Assembly: GCF_003346775.1 (NCBI RefSeq)
Contig: NZ_CP031219.1
Coordinates: 2,728,001-2,792,000 of the forward strand
Length of the DNA: 64,000 bases
DNA from: Malaciobacter mytili LMG 24559
GTDB lineage: Bacteria > Campylobacterota > Campylobacteria > Campylobacterales > Arcobacteraceae
Reading direction: 5' to 3'
This document shows positions 10,327-19,694 of this stretch, one piece after another (the stretch's first letter is position 1; each line of letters starts with the position of its first letter). The notes beneath the pieces were generated by a model that did no database searches, was not told the DNA's origin, and was given only the letters and a program-made list of their open reading frames with translations. The position numbers were made by a program, and so were the translations under genes.

Positions 10327-10344
10327 AACTTATTATAATAAGTT
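10327..10344. promoter_or_regulatory. Perfect 18-base palindrome, candidate operator
   Basis: AACTTATTATAATAAGTT is perfectly self-complementary and lies between the XRE regulator start and the divergent gene at 10383. It is probably the binding site for the XRE protein, and it overlaps a possible -10 element (TATAAT). Confidence 0.5.
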
Positions 10345-10382
10345 TTGGCTTATTTTAATTATTTTTTAAAGAGAGGAGTGAT

Positions 10383-10610
10383 ATGAAGGAAGTTATAAAA
10401 TTATTAGGGAAGTTAGATTTAAAATCAAATATTTTTTATAACAAAATTATTGAAAATAAAAATTCTGTAATGATAAAAAAGTCCTGTGAAAAAAAAATTA
10501 CGGCACTTGAAATTAAAGAATTAGTGAGTATATATGATCTTATTTATACATATAAAGATTTAAAAATAAAAGTTGCAGAAAATGGAGATATTTTAATAAA
10601 AAAGATTTAG
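10383..10610 (+). CDS. Small hypothetical protein
   Basis: This 75-residue lysine-rich protein (MKEVIKLLGKLDLK and onwards) has a good Shine-Dalgarno sequence (GAGAGGAG) and ends in a bidirectional terminator, so I regard it as a real gene. I recognise no domain. It has no signal peptide or membrane helix. Its only context is the divergent XRE regulator, which may control it. Confidence 0.6.
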   Translation: MKEVIKLLGKLDLKSNIFYNKIIENKNSVMIKKSCEKKITALEIKELVSIYDLIYTYKDLKIKVAENGDILIKKI

Positions 10611-10631
10611 TGGAATTAATTTTCCACTAAA
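10606..10631. terminator. Bidirectional terminator between the small hypothetical gene and nfo
   Basis: TTTAGTGGAA (10606-10615) pairs with TTCCACTAAA (10622-10631) around a six-base loop. The hairpin includes the stop codons of both convergent genes. Confidence 0.75.
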
Positions 10632-11461
10632 TTATAAAGTGCTTGTATTTCTTCTTCCCAAATCTCTTCATTTATTGTTTCTAAAATAAGAGGAATGTCA
10701 TCCATTCTTTCATCATTCATAATATATTTAAAAGCATCCCAACCAATTTTCCCAAGACCTAAAGAATCATGTCTATCAACTCTACTCCCTAGTTCTGGCT
10801 TGGAGTCATTTATATGCATACCTAAAAGAAACTGTTTTCCAACAACTCTATCAAACTCTTCCCAAGTTTTATCATATGCTTCTTTTGTTCTTATATCATA
10901 CCCAGCTGTAAACATATGACAAGTATCAATACATACTCCAACTCTACTTTTATCTTCTACTTTATCAATTAAATACGCAAGATGTTCAAATTTATACCCT
11001 AAATTGCTTCCTTGTCCAGCTGTATTTTCAATTACTAGTTTTACATCTTTAGTAGCTTCAATTGCTTGATTCATAGATAAAGCAATTCTATCTAAACACT
11101 CTTCTTCAGATATTTTTCTTAAATGCGAACCAGGATGAAAATTTAATCTATCCAGTCCCAAAATTTCGCATCTTTGTATTTCGTGAATAAAGCTATTTAA
11201 AGATTTTTCCCTTGCTTCTTCACTTGGGTGTCCTAAATTTATAAGATAACTATCATGAGGTAAAATATGCTTTGGTTGAATTTTTGATTTTTCTAACTCT
11301 TCAAACCATTTATCAATAGTTTTACTATCTAACTCTTTTGCTGTCCATTGTCTTTGATTTTTAGTAAAAAGGGCAAAGGCCTTTGCTTTAATTGCAGTTG
11401 CATTTATAGGTGCATTAAATACTCCACCACTTGCGCTTACATGTGCTCCAACATATTTCAT
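10616..11461 (-). CDS. nfo: Endonuclease IV (AP endonuclease)
   Basis: This 281-residue protein is a zinc-dependent AP endonuclease that cuts 5' of abasic sites in base-excision repair. The start [14 protein letters not shown] and the motifs [57 protein letters not shown] and PLILETI supply the metal-binding histidines, glutamates and aspartates of the family. The length is normal. It is transcribed alone on the minus strand. Confidence 0.95.
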   Translation of the reverse strand: MKYVGAHVSASGGVFNAPINATAIKAKAFALFTKNQRQWTAKELDSKTIDKWFEELEKSKIQPKHILPHDSYLINLGHPSEEAREKSLNSFIHEIQRCEILGLDRLNFHPGSHLRKISEEECLDRIALSMNQAIEATKDVKLVIENTAGQGSNLGYKFEHLAYLIDKVEDKSRVGVCIDTCHMFTAGYDIRTKEAYDKTWEEFDRVVGKQFLLGMHINDSKPELGSRVDRHDSLGLGKIGWDAFKYIMNDERMDDIPLILETINEEIWEEEIQALYNLVEN

Positions 11462-11600
11462 AGTCCGTCCTCGTTTTACGTGGATTTTACAAAAAATGTG
11501 CTTTAAAAATTATTTGATATACAAATCACAAATTTTAATAAAATTATTTCTTATTAAGTAATAACTTTATACAATAACTAAAAAATTATTTTGAGTTTCT

Positions 11601-13559
11601 ATGGATAAATCAACAACGTATAAAAAACTGATTACTAAAATTATTTTCTTTACACTCTTTGTCACTTTAGGTGTAGCTTTTATATATGGAGAGTACCTTA
11701 AAAAAGATGCCATAGAAAAACTTACAAAAATAGATGCAAAAAAAACTAGTAAACTTATCTTTCAATCTTTATACTCAGCAATGGAAAAAGGTTGGACAAA
11801 AAAAGATTTAGCAAATATTATTGATAGAATTAATACTATTGATGAAGAGATGGTAGTAAATGTATATAGAAGTCCAATTGTAGCTGAACTTTATGGTGAT
11901 ATTGAAAATGATGAAAAAGCAAGAAAAGCAAATCCTTTTGTAAAAAAAGCTTTAGAAAAAGAAGAAGTTTTAAATATCATAGATAAATCTTTAATTCAAT
12001 TTTATTATCCAATAGTTGCAGAAAAAAAATGTCTTACATGTCATACAAACGCCCAAATAGGTAATGTTTTAGGAGTAATTGATATTTCTTATCCTGTACA
12101 TGATTTAAAAGTCTCTTTAACAGGTATGATTAACTTTTTTGCAATGTTTATTATTCTTTTTTCTATAATTATATTTTTAGCTTTATATTTTGAGTTTGAT
12201 AAATATTTAGTAAAACCAATAAAAAAATTTGTACATATAATAAATGAAATTTCAGAAAATAAAGATATAAAACAAAGAATTCAAATTGATAATAAAATAG
12301 AAGAGATTACTTCTATGCAAAAAGTATTTAATAATATGCTTGATTCTTTAGAATATCAATTTTATAATGATGAATTAACTTCTCTTCCAAATAGAAAAAA
12401 ATTATTAGAAACTATTGCTGAAAATAAGTATGCTTCTTTAATGCTTATTAATATTGATAAATTCCAAGAGATAAATGATTTATATGGGGATAATATAGGG
12501 AATAACCTTTTAGTTCATATTTCAACTATATTAGAAGAAAACTCTCCTAAATCTTCAGTTTTATTTAAAATGCACGCAGATGAATATGCTTTATATTATG
12601 AACAAGACTTATCTTTAGAAGAGTTAAAAAGTTTAGCTTTATATTTAATTGATAGCATAGAAAAAAATGCTTTTGTGGTAACAAATGGAAATGAAGCCCA
12701 TGTAAATGCATCAATTGGTATTGCTATTGGAAATGAAGCACTTTTAACAAATGCAGATATAGCTTTAAAAATTGCAAAAAGAAAAAGACAAAAATATATA
12801 GTTTATGACTCATCAATGAAAATTGAGCATGAATATGAGCAAAATTTAAAATGGGGTAAAAAAATAAAAGACGCCATAAAAGAAGATAGAATTATCCCAT
12901 TATTTCAACCAATAGTTGATACACAAACTCAAAAAATTTTAAAGTATGAGTCATTAATTAGAATGATAGATAAAAATGGAGAATTAATCTCTCCTATTCA
13001 CTTTTTAGAATTGGCAAAGAAAAATAAACTATATCCTCAACTTACAATGATAATGATTAAAAAAACATTTGAAAAGTTTAGTAAAATAGATAAAAAAATC
13101 TCTATAAATTTAAGTGTTGATGATATTTTAAATAAAGAAGTATATGACTGTATAATAAAACATCTAAAAGTATCAAATTTAGGTCCTAGAGTTGTATTTG
13201 AACTAATAGAATCTGAAGGAATTGAAAACTTTGAAGAGGTTTTAAATTTTATTGAAGAGGTTAAAACATATGGATGTCAAATCTCTATTGATGATTTTGG
13301 AACAGGATACTCAAACTTTGAATATCTAATGAAGTTAAAAGTTGATTATATTAAAATTGATGCTTCAATGATTAGAAATATAGATACAAATAGAAACTCA
13401 CAAATGGTAACAGAAACTATTATAGATTTTGCAAATAAGATGAAAATAGAGACTATTGCTGAGTTTATTCACTCAAAAAATGTATATGAAAAAGTAAAAG
13501 AATTAGGTATTCATTATGCACAAGGATACTATTTTGGAGAGCCAACTAGTTTAGACTAG
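11601..13559 (+). CDS. Membrane c-di-GMP protein: haem-type sensor, degenerate GGDEF, EAL
   Basis: The 652-residue protein has an N-terminal membrane helix (residues 12-30), a periplasmic region resembling the Tll0287/DUF3365 domain with a c-type haem motif CLTCH near residue 140, a second helix (about 175-200), a HAMP-like linker, then GGDEF and EAL domains. The GGDEF site reads HADEY, so cyclase activity is probably lost. The EAL domain keeps its metal and catalytic motifs (YESLIR, ELIESEG, IDDFGTGYSN, DYIKID), so the protein probably degrades c-di-GMP. I infer that redox state or a ligand at the haem controls the phosphodiesterase. It is monocistronic. Confidence 0.85.
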   Translation: MDKSTTYKKLITKIIFFTLFVTLGVAFIYGEYLKKDAIEKLTKIDAKKTSKLIFQSLYSAMEKGWTKKDLANIIDRINTIDEEMVVNVYRSPIVAELYGDIENDEKARKANPFVKKALEKEEVLNIIDKSLIQFYYPIVAEKKCLTCHTNAQIGNVLGVIDISYPVHDLKVSLTGMINFFAMFIILFSIIIFLALYFEFDKYLVKPIKKFVHIINEISENKDIKQRIQIDNKIEEITSMQKVFNNMLDSLEYQFYNDELTSLPNRKKLLETIAENKYASLMLINIDKFQEINDLYGDNIGNNLLVHISTILEENSPKSSVLFKMHADEYALYYEQDLSLEELKSLALYLIDSIEKNAFVVTNGNEAHVNASIGIAIGNEALLTNADIALKIAKRKRQKYIVYDSSMKIEHEYEQNLKWGKKIKDAIKEDRIIPLFQPIVDTQTQKILKYESLIRMIDKNGELISPIHFLELAKKNKLYPQLTMIMIKKTFEKFSKIDKKISINLSVDDILNKEVYDCIIKHLKVSNLGPRVVFELIESEGIENFEEVLNFIEEVKTYGCQISIDDFGTGYSNFEYLMKLKVDYIKIDASMIRNIDTNRNSQMVTETIIDFANKMKIETIAEFIHSKNVYEKVKELGIHYAQGYYFGEPTSLD

Positions 13560-13936
13560 TTTCTCTTTACTTTTATTAAAATTGCATTTTTTCTATCTTT
13601 AAAATTTATCTCATTATCTTCTTTTTCAAAAAGCTCTTTTATAAATTTTTCATTATACGAACTACTTAAATATTGTTTATTAAAACTTTTATAATCTAAA
13701 CAACTAAAAGTATCACTACAAACTTGTTGTTTATAAAGTTTTAAATTTAAAATACTCTTTCCTGCTGTAAATATCTGAACTTGTGTAAAATCTTGATATT
13801 TTGTAATAAATCCTGTATCATAAAACTTCATAGTTGGTGTTTTAATAAGTATTGTTGCACTATGGCTTTTTATTGGCTGTTTAGTTGCACAAGCACTAAA
13901 AAGTAAAGTAATTATTAAAAAAATATATTTATTTAT
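13556..13936 (-). CDS. Small lipoprotein, probably initiated at an ATA codon
   Basis: From the first in-frame ATG (13831) the protein would be 91 residues with no signal. Reading upstream in the same frame, 35 more codons encode a lipoprotein signal peptide (NKYIFLIITLLFSAC). That extension has no ATG, GTG or TTG between the upstream in-frame stop and 13831, but an ATA at 13934-13936 sits 6 bases after the Shine-Dalgarno AAGGA, exactly where a start belongs. The 126-residue product would be exported and lipidated. The mature part has a pair of cysteines (VCSDTFSCLDY); I recognise no domain. The 3' end overlaps the convergent c-di-GMP gene by 4 bases. Confidence 0.6.
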   Translation of the reverse strand: MNKYIFLIITLLFSACATKQPIKSHSATILIKTPTMKFYDTGFITKYQDFTQVQIFTAGKSILNLKLYKQQVCSDTFSCLDYKSFNKQYLSSSYNEKFIKELFEKEDNEINFKDRKNAILIKVKRN

Positions 13937-13966
13937 AGCTTTTCCTTTTGTTTTGGATTATTTTAC

Positions 13967-13972
13967 TATAAT
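13967..13972 (+). promoter_or_regulatory. -10 element upstream of queH
   Basis: TATAAT lies 29 bases before the queH start in an AT-rich context with no clear -35 box, as is usual for sigma-70 promoters of Campylobacterota. Confidence 0.5.
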
Positions 13973-14000
13973 TGCGCAAAAATATGAGTAAAGGTTAGTT

Positions 14001-15074
14001 TTGTTAGTACATATATGTTGTTCAGTAGATAGCCACTACTTTTTAGAAAAAATTCAAGAAGATTACCCAAATGAAGAGCTTGTAGGGTATTTTTATGACC
14101 CTAATATTCATCCTTATAGTGAATATAGATTAAGATACTTAGATGTAGAACATTCATGTAAAAAATTAGGTATAAAATTAATCGAAGGTCCTTATAATCT
14201 TGAAGAATGGCTAAAAAAAGTAAAAGGGATGGAACATCTTCCTGAAAAAGGAGATAGATGTACAGTATGTTATGATGATAGGCTAGAAAATAGTGTTCAA
14301 AAAGCACTGGAATTAGGACATAATAAATTTACAACTACACTTCTTATTTCTCCTAAAAAATCCCAAGAAAAACTTGAAAAAATAGGAAATGAACTTCAAG
14401 AAAAAACAGCTGTTGAGTTTGTTTTTAAAGATTATAGAGCAGGAAATGGAACACAACTACAAGGGGAAGTTGTAAAAAAATTCTCTTTATATAGACAAAA
14501 TTATTGTGGTTGCCTTTTTGGTCTAACAGCACAAAGAGAGAGTCAAAAAAAAGTAATGGATGAGATGTTTAATCCAATTTCAAATCAAATTTTGCCTGAG
14601 TCAATTGAGCAAAGATTAGAACTTTATCAAAAAAGAAATAAATTTGAAGAAGAAAATAAACCCTATAAGATTATTAAACAAAGATTTTTAAATTATCGAT
14701 TATTTAATGGAAAAGTTGCTATAAATAAGCAAACTATTCCTTCATATTTTTTATGTTATTCAACAATAAATAGAACAAATACAAATGGAAGAATAGAGTA
14801 TTGTAAAGATGGGATAAACTACTTAAATAGAGATGAAGTAAAATTACTTGATTTAGATACTTTTAATACTTTAGCAAATAGTGATTATGCAAATGTAAAA
14901 GAGCTTATGTATAATCCTTTAAAATTTGAAGAGGAATTAGAAGTAAGAAATAAAATAGTTAATAATGCTTATGATTTAAGTGCTGTTATAATTGTAGATA
15001 CAATTATTGATGGAAAATATGAAATACAATTAGATGCTCAAACATACGAAGATATAAAGGAAGAGATTATATGA
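14001..15074 (+). CDS. queH: Epoxyqueuosine reductase QueH
   Basis: The 357-residue protein belongs to the QueH (DUF208) family, which makes the last reduction in tRNA queuosine synthesis. The cysteine motifs are all present: the N-terminal CC (HICCSVDS), CTVCYD near residue 90 and YCGCLFG near residue 170, which bind the metal and iron-sulfur centre. It is longer than minimal QueH proteins; the C-terminal 170 residues have no function I can name. The start is TTG at 14001, preceded by AAAGG, because the family begins MLVHICCS. It overlaps lpxB by 4 bases. Confidence 0.88.
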   Translation: MLVHICCSVDSHYFLEKIQEDYPNEELVGYFYDPNIHPYSEYRLRYLDVEHSCKKLGIKLIEGPYNLEEWLKKVKGMEHLPEKGDRCTVCYDDRLENSVQKALELGHNKFTTTLLISPKKSQEKLEKIGNELQEKTAVEFVFKDYRAGNGTQLQGEVVKKFSLYRQNYCGCLFGLTAQRESQKKVMDEMFNPISNQILPESIEQRLELYQKRNKFEEENKPYKIIKQRFLNYRLFNGKVAINKQTIPSYFLCYSTINRTNTNGRIEYCKDGINYLNRDEVKLLDLDTFNTLANSDYANVKELMYNPLKFEEELEVRNKIVNNAYDLSAVIIVDTIIDGKYEIQLDAQTYEDIKEEII

Positions 15075-16114
15075 AAATATTAGTAAGTGCATTGGAGACT
15101 TCTTCAAATATTCATTTAAAAGAGTTAAAAAAATATTTAAGTGATGAAGTAGAGTTTGTTGGAGTATTTGATAAAGAGTTAGGAACTCCCTTATATGATT
15201 TAACTGCACTTGCTATTATGGGTTTTATAGATGCTTTAAAAAAATTAAGATTTTTCTTTAAATTAAGAGATGAATTAGTAGAGCTTGCAAAAGATTGTGA
15301 TAAGGTTTTATTAATGGATAGTTCAGGGTTTAATTTACCTTTAGCAAAAAAACTTAAAGAGACTTATCCAAATAAACAGATTATTTATTATATCTTACCT
15401 CAAGCTTGGGCATGGAAGAAAAAAAGAGTAGAAAAACTACAAGCATATTGTACAAAGCTTTGTTCAATTATTCCTTTTGAAGAAGAACTTTATACAAAAA
15501 AAGATTTAATTACTTATGTGGGGCACCCCTTATTAGATGAGATAAAACACTTTAAACAAACATATGAGAAAACTAATAAAATTATATATATGCCAGGAAG
15601 TAGAAAAACAGAAATAGTAAATCATATGCCTGTTTTTAGACAAATAGTAAAAGAATTACCAAATAAAGAACATATTTTAATAATTCCTTCAAAATTTGAC
15701 CAAGAGTATATAAATAGAGTCTATGGAGACATTAGTGATTTTACAATTTCAAATGACGCTCATAAAAGTTTAATTGAAGCTGAGTTTGGTTTTATTTGCT
15801 CGGGAACAGCAACCCTAGAAGCAAGTTTAATAGGAACACCTTTTGTTATGTCATATGTGGCTAAGAAACTTGATTATTTTATTGGAAGACTTTTTGTAAA
15901 ACTTCCATATATTGGTTTAGCAAATATATTTTTTGATAAAATGGGTAAAAAGGCTATTCATAAAGAGTTTTTTCAAGAAGAGGTTACTTTTAAAAATCTA
16001 TTAGATGAGTATCATAATATGAACAAAGAAAATTTTTTAAATAATTCAAAAATATTAAGAGAGTATTTAAAAAATGGTAGTTCAAAAAATGTTGCTCAAA
16101 TAATACAAAACTAA
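15071..16114 (+). CDS. lpxB: Lipid-A-disaccharide synthase
   Basis: This 347-residue GT-B glycosyltransferase joins UDP-2,3-diacylglucosamine and lipid X to make the lipid A disaccharide. Signatures include LMDSSGFNLPLAKKLK, YYILPQAWAWKKKR, YVGHPLLDE, YMPGSRKTEI and FICSGTATLEASLIGTPFVMSY. It is a little shorter than the E. coli enzyme, as is normal in this group. It starts within the queH stop (ATGA) and is followed by fabZ and lpxA, a lipid A cluster. Confidence 0.95.
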   Translation: MKILVSALETSSNIHLKELKKYLSDEVEFVGVFDKELGTPLYDLTALAIMGFIDALKKLRFFFKLRDELVELAKDCDKVLLMDSSGFNLPLAKKLKETYPNKQIIYYILPQAWAWKKKRVEKLQAYCTKLCSIIPFEEELYTKKDLITYVGHPLLDEIKHFKQTYEKTNKIIYMPGSRKTEIVNHMPVFRQIVKELPNKEHILIIPSKFDQEYINRVYGDISDFTISNDAHKSLIEAEFGFICSGTATLEASLIGTPFVMSYVAKKLDYFIGRLFVKLPYIGLANIFFDKMGKKAIHKEFFQEEVTFKNLLDEYHNMNKENFLNNSKILREYLKNGSSKNVAQIIQN

Positions 16115-16170
16115 TTTTTTTTTAGATAAAATGTATAGCTATTAAAAACACACAGTATATAGGATATAGA

Positions 16171-16614
16171 ATGTTAGATGTTATGGAAATTCAAGAAATT
16201 TTACCTCATAGATACCCATTTTTATTAGTAGATAGAATTACTGAAATGGAAAAAGGTAAGAGTGTAACTGGTTATAAAAATATTTCTATTAGTGAACCTG
16301 CATTTATGGGACACTTTCCAGGACACCCTATTTACCCAGGAGTATTAATTCTTGAAGGTATGGCTCAAGCAGGTGGAGTTTTAGCTTTAAAAAGTAATGA
16401 TTTATCAGCAGAAGAGTTACAAAATAAAGTTATCTATTTTATGAGTATTGATAAAGCAAAATTTAGAAGCCCTGTAAGACCAGGAGACCAATTAGTTTAT
16501 AAAATTGAAATTTTAAAATTAAGAGGTAGTCTAATTGTATTAGATGGGAAAGCTTATGTAGATGGAAAACTAGTTGCTGAGGCAGAATTAAAAGCAATGG
16601 TTGTAGATAAATAA
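16171..16614 (+). CDS. fabZ: (3R)-hydroxyacyl-ACP dehydratase
   Basis: This 147-residue hot-dog-fold enzyme dehydrates 3-hydroxyacyl-ACP in fatty acid elongation. The motif [13 protein letters not shown] is followed by [20 protein letters not shown], which holds the catalytic histidine and glutamate. It lies 11 bases upstream of lpxA. The grouping makes sense because FabZ and LpxA compete for the same hydroxyacyl-ACP pool. Confidence 0.96.
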   Translation: MLDVMEIQEILPHRYPFLLVDRITEMEKGKSVTGYKNISISEPAFMGHFPGHPIYPGVLILEGMAQAGGVLALKSNDLSAEELQNKVIYFMSIDKAKFRSPVRPGDQLVYKIEILKLRGSLIVLDGKAYVDGKLVAEAELKAMVVDK

Positions 16615-16625
16615 TTAGGTTTGAT

Positions 16626-17408
16626 ATGAACAACATTCACAAAACAGCAATAATTGAAGAAGGTGCACAATTAGGTGATAATATTACTATTGGTGCATAT
16701 ACAATTATTGGAAAAGATGTAAAAATTGGAGATGGAACTACTATTGGTTCTCATACATTAATTGAAGGAAAAACTACGATTGGACAAAACAATCAAATTT
16801 TTTCTCATGCTACACTAGGGTCAATTCCTCAAGATTTAAAATTTCAAGGGGAAGATGTAGAGTTAATTATTGGTAATAATAATAAAATTAGAGAATATAC
16901 TTTATTTAATCCGGGAACAATAGGTGGTGGAAGTAAAACAGTTATTGGTGATAATAACCTTTTTATGGGATATACTCATGTAGCTCATGATTGTATTATT
17001 GGAAATAATTGTATTTTTGCAAATGTTGCAACATTAGCTGGTCATGTGGAGTGTGGTGATGCAGTTGTTGTAGGAGGACTTACACCTGTTCACCAATTTT
17101 GTAAACTAGGAAGTTATGCAATGATTGGTGGAGGTTCAGTTGTAACACAAGATATACCTCCATTTTGTTTAGCAGAAGGGAATCGTGCAGTTTTAAGAGG
17201 TCTTAACTTAACAGGTCTTAGAAGAAGACTTGATAATAGAGAAGATATTGATGAAATAAAAAAAGCTTATAAAGCAATTTTTCAATCTAAAGACCCAATT
17301 GCGGATGTTGCTAATAAATTACTTGAAGAGAGTAATAATAGTTATGTACATGAATTGGCTCAATTTGTATTAGATACAAAAAGAGGAATTCCATTTAATA
17401 GAAAATAG
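16626..17408 (+). CDS. lpxA: UDP-N-acetylglucosamine O-acyltransferase
   Basis: This 260-residue left-handed beta-helix enzyme adds the first hydroxyacyl chain in lipid A synthesis. Hexapeptide repeats (IGDNTTIG type) run through residues 10-190. The active-site region reads GYTHVAHDCIIGNN with the catalytic histidine, followed by GGLTPVHQFCKLGSYAMIGGGS and the C-terminal helical part (GLNLTGLRRR). Length and frame are normal. Confidence 0.96.
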   Translation: MNNIHKTAIIEEGAQLGDNITIGAYTIIGKDVKIGDGTTIGSHTLIEGKTTIGQNNQIFSHATLGSIPQDLKFQGEDVELIIGNNNKIREYTLFNPGTIGGGSKTVIGDNNLFMGYTHVAHDCIIGNNCIFANVATLAGHVECGDAVVVGGLTPVHQFCKLGSYAMIGGGSVVTQDIPPFCLAEGNRAVLRGLNLTGLRRRLDNREDIDEIKKAYKAIFQSKDPIADVANKLLEESNNSYVHELAQFVLDTKRGIPFNRK

Positions 17409-17426
17409 TGGAGAATTTTATAAAAT

Positions 17427-18650
17427 ATGAGTAGTGTAAAGTGTGATTTTTGTGGAGTTAGTGAATCAAAAGATAATCCAATTATTGCAGGAGATAATGG
17501 ATATATTTGTAAAGGTTGTGTAACTGCAGCATATGATATTTTAAATGGTGTAGAACCAAGAAATTTTGATGATGAAGAAGTACCACAACAAGAAGAACAA
17601 AAAGAGATTAAACTAAAAACTCCAGCGCAATTAAAAGCTATATTAGATGACTATGTAGTAGGACAAAATAGAGCCAAAAAAGTTTTATCGGTTGCAGTAT
17701 ATAACCACTATAAAAGAATATTTAGAAATGATTTTAATGAAGATGAAACTGAAATTAATAAATCAAATGTTCTTTTAATAGGACCAACAGGAAGTGGAAA
17801 AACTTTACTTGCTCAAACAATTGCAAAATACCTTGATGTTCCTTTAGCAATTGCTGATGCTACTTCATTAACAGAAGCTGGTTATGTGGGTGATGATGTT
17901 GAAAATGTTATTACAAGACTTCTTCAAGCAGCTAATGGTGATGTAAAAAAAGCCGAAAAAGGTATTATTTTTATTGATGAAGTGGATAAAGTAGCAAGAA
18001 TGAGTGAAAATCGTTCTATAACTAGAGATGTATCAGGTGAGGGAGTACAACAAGCACTACTTAAAATTGTTGAAGGTGCGGTTGTAAATGTACCACCAAA
18101 AGGTGGAAGAAAACATCCTGGACAAGATGCTATTCAAGTTGATACTACAAATATCTTATTTATTTGTGGTGGGGCTTTTGATGGAATCGAAGATATTATA
18201 AAAAAGAAAAAAGGTGCAAATATCTTAGGATTTAATCAAGATAAAAAAAGTAAAAATGAACAAACTGACTTAATCTCTGAAGTTGAAGCTCATGATTTAG
18301 TTAAATTTGGACTTATTCCAGAATTAATTGGAAGACTTCATATGATTGCAACTTTAAATGAGATAAGTGAAGATGATATGGTTCATATTTTAACAGAACC
18401 AAAAAATGCACTTATAAAACAATACATCAAACTATTTAAAATGGATGATGTAGATTTAAGTTTTAAAAAAGATGCTCTAAAAGAAATTGCAAAAAAAGCA
18501 ATTGAGAGAAAAACAGGAGCAAGAGGTTTAAGATCAATTTTAGAAGATATTATGTTAGATATAATGTTTGATTTACCAAACTACAAAGGTAAAAAAATTA
18601 CAATAACAAAAGCAGTTGTTTTAAAAGAAAAAGAAGTTGAAGTAGCATAA
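17427..18650 (+). CDS. clpX: ATP-dependent Clp protease ATP-binding subunit ClpX
   Basis: This 407-residue unfoldase feeds substrates to ClpP. The N-terminal zinc-binding domain has two CxxC pairs (CDFCG and CKGC). Walker A is [15 protein letters not shown], Walker B is [12 protein letters not shown], and the sensor 2 region is [20 protein letters not shown] in the second half fits the ClpP-contacting IGF-type loop. It lies 18 bases after lpxA and 15 before mreB, so it is probably in the same transcription unit. Confidence 0.97.
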   Translation: MSSVKCDFCGVSESKDNPIIAGDNGYICKGCVTAAYDILNGVEPRNFDDEEVPQQEEQKEIKLKTPAQLKAILDDYVVGQNRAKKVLSVAVYNHYKRIFRNDFNEDETEINKSNVLLIGPTGSGKTLLAQTIAKYLDVPLAIADATSLTEAGYVGDDVENVITRLLQAANGDVKKAEKGIIFIDEVDKVARMSENRSITRDVSGEGVQQALLKIVEGAVVNVPPKGGRKHPGQDAIQVDTTNILFICGGAFDGIEDIIKKKKGANILGFNQDKKSKNEQTDLISEVEAHDLVKFGLIPELIGRLHMIATLNEISEDDMVHILTEPKNALIKQYIKLFKMDDVDLSFKKDALKEIAKKAIERKTGARGLRSILEDIMLDIMFDLPNYKGKKITITKAVVLKEKEVEVA

Positions 18651-18665
18651 TAAAGGATAAGAAGA

Positions 18666-19694
18666 ATGTTAAATAAATTAATAGGTCTATTTTCGAATGA
18701 TATGGCGATTGATTTAGGAACAGCAAATACTGTTGTTTCTATTAGAGGGAAAGGTATCATAATTAATGAACCTTCTGTTGTTGCAGTTCAGCATGATAGA
18801 TATGGAAGAGATAAAATATTAGCTGTTGGGCAAGAAGCAAAACAGATGATAGGTAAAACTCCACTTAATATTCAAGCTGTAAGGCCTATGAAAGATGGTG
18901 TAATAGCTGACTTTGAGATGACTGAAAGAATGATTAGATATTTCATTGAAAAAGCTCACTCAAGAAAATCATTTATTAGACCTAGAATCATTATTTGCAT
19001 TCCTTTTGGTATTACTCAAGTTGAGAAAAAAGCAGTAAAAGAATCAGCTATGAGTGCAGGAGCAAGAGAAGTATTTCTTGTAGAAGAACCAATGGCAGCA
19101 GCAATTGGTGCAGGTATTCCTGTATCTGATCCTTCTGGTTATGTTGTTGTAGATATTGGTGGAGGGACAACTGAAATTGGAGTTACTTCACTTGGTGGAC
19201 TAGTATTATGTAAATCTATTAAAGTTGCAGGAGATAGATTTGATAAAGCAATTATGGATTATGTAAGACAAAACTATAATCTATATATTGGTGAAAGAAC
19301 AGCAGAAAGTATTAAAATAGAAATAGGAACTGCTATAAAACTTGAAAAAGAGTTAAAAATCAAAGTAAAAGGAAGAGATAACTCTGGATTGCTTTCAACT
19401 ATTGAGTTAGGAAGTGAAGGAGTTAGAACTGCAATAAAAGAACCTTTAAGAGAAATTGTTTCAGCAGTGAAGAGTGTATTAGAAGATATGCCACCTGATT
19501 TAGCAAGTGATATTGTTGATAATGGAGTTATTTTAACTGGTGGAGGAGCTTTAATTAGAGGTCTAGACACATATTTAGCAGATATTATTAAATTACCTGT
19601 AAAAGTTGCTGATGAGCCTTTATTAGCAGTTGCTTATGGTACAAGTAATGTCTTAAATCAAGCGGAGCTTTTAAAACTTATCACTAATGAATAA
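18666..19694 (+). CDS. mreB: Rod-shape determining protein MreB
   Basis: This 342-residue bacterial actin homologue organises cell-wall synthesis. The phosphate and nucleotide motifs are present: IDLGTANTVVSIRG, VVVDIGGGTTEIGV and LTGGGALIRGLD. It is followed by mreC, whose start overlaps its end by 8 bases. Confidence 0.97.
   Translation: MLNKLIGLFSNDMAIDLGTANTVVSIRGKGIIINEPSVVAVQHDRYGRDKILAVGQEAKQMIGKTPLNIQAVRPMKDGVIADFEMTERMIRYFIEKAHSRKSFIRPRIIICIPFGITQVEKKAVKESAMSAGAREVFLVEEPMAAAIGAGIPVSDPSGYVVVDIGGGTTEIGVTSLGGLVLCKSIKVAGDRFDKAIMDYVRQNYNLYIGERTAESIKIEIGTAIKLEKELKIKVKGRDNSGLLSTIELGSEGVRTAIKEPLREIVSAVKSVLEDMPPDLASDIVDNGVILTGGGALIRGLDTYLADIIKLPVKVADEPLLAVAYGTSNVLNQAELLKLITNE

Noticed and set aside
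10020-10610. Toxin-antitoxin pair
   Set aside because: The genes are divergent rather than an operon, and the 75-residue protein shows no toxin motif.
19274-19570. Minus-strand frame inside mreB
   Set aside because: It overlaps conserved MreB coding sequence and has no family features.
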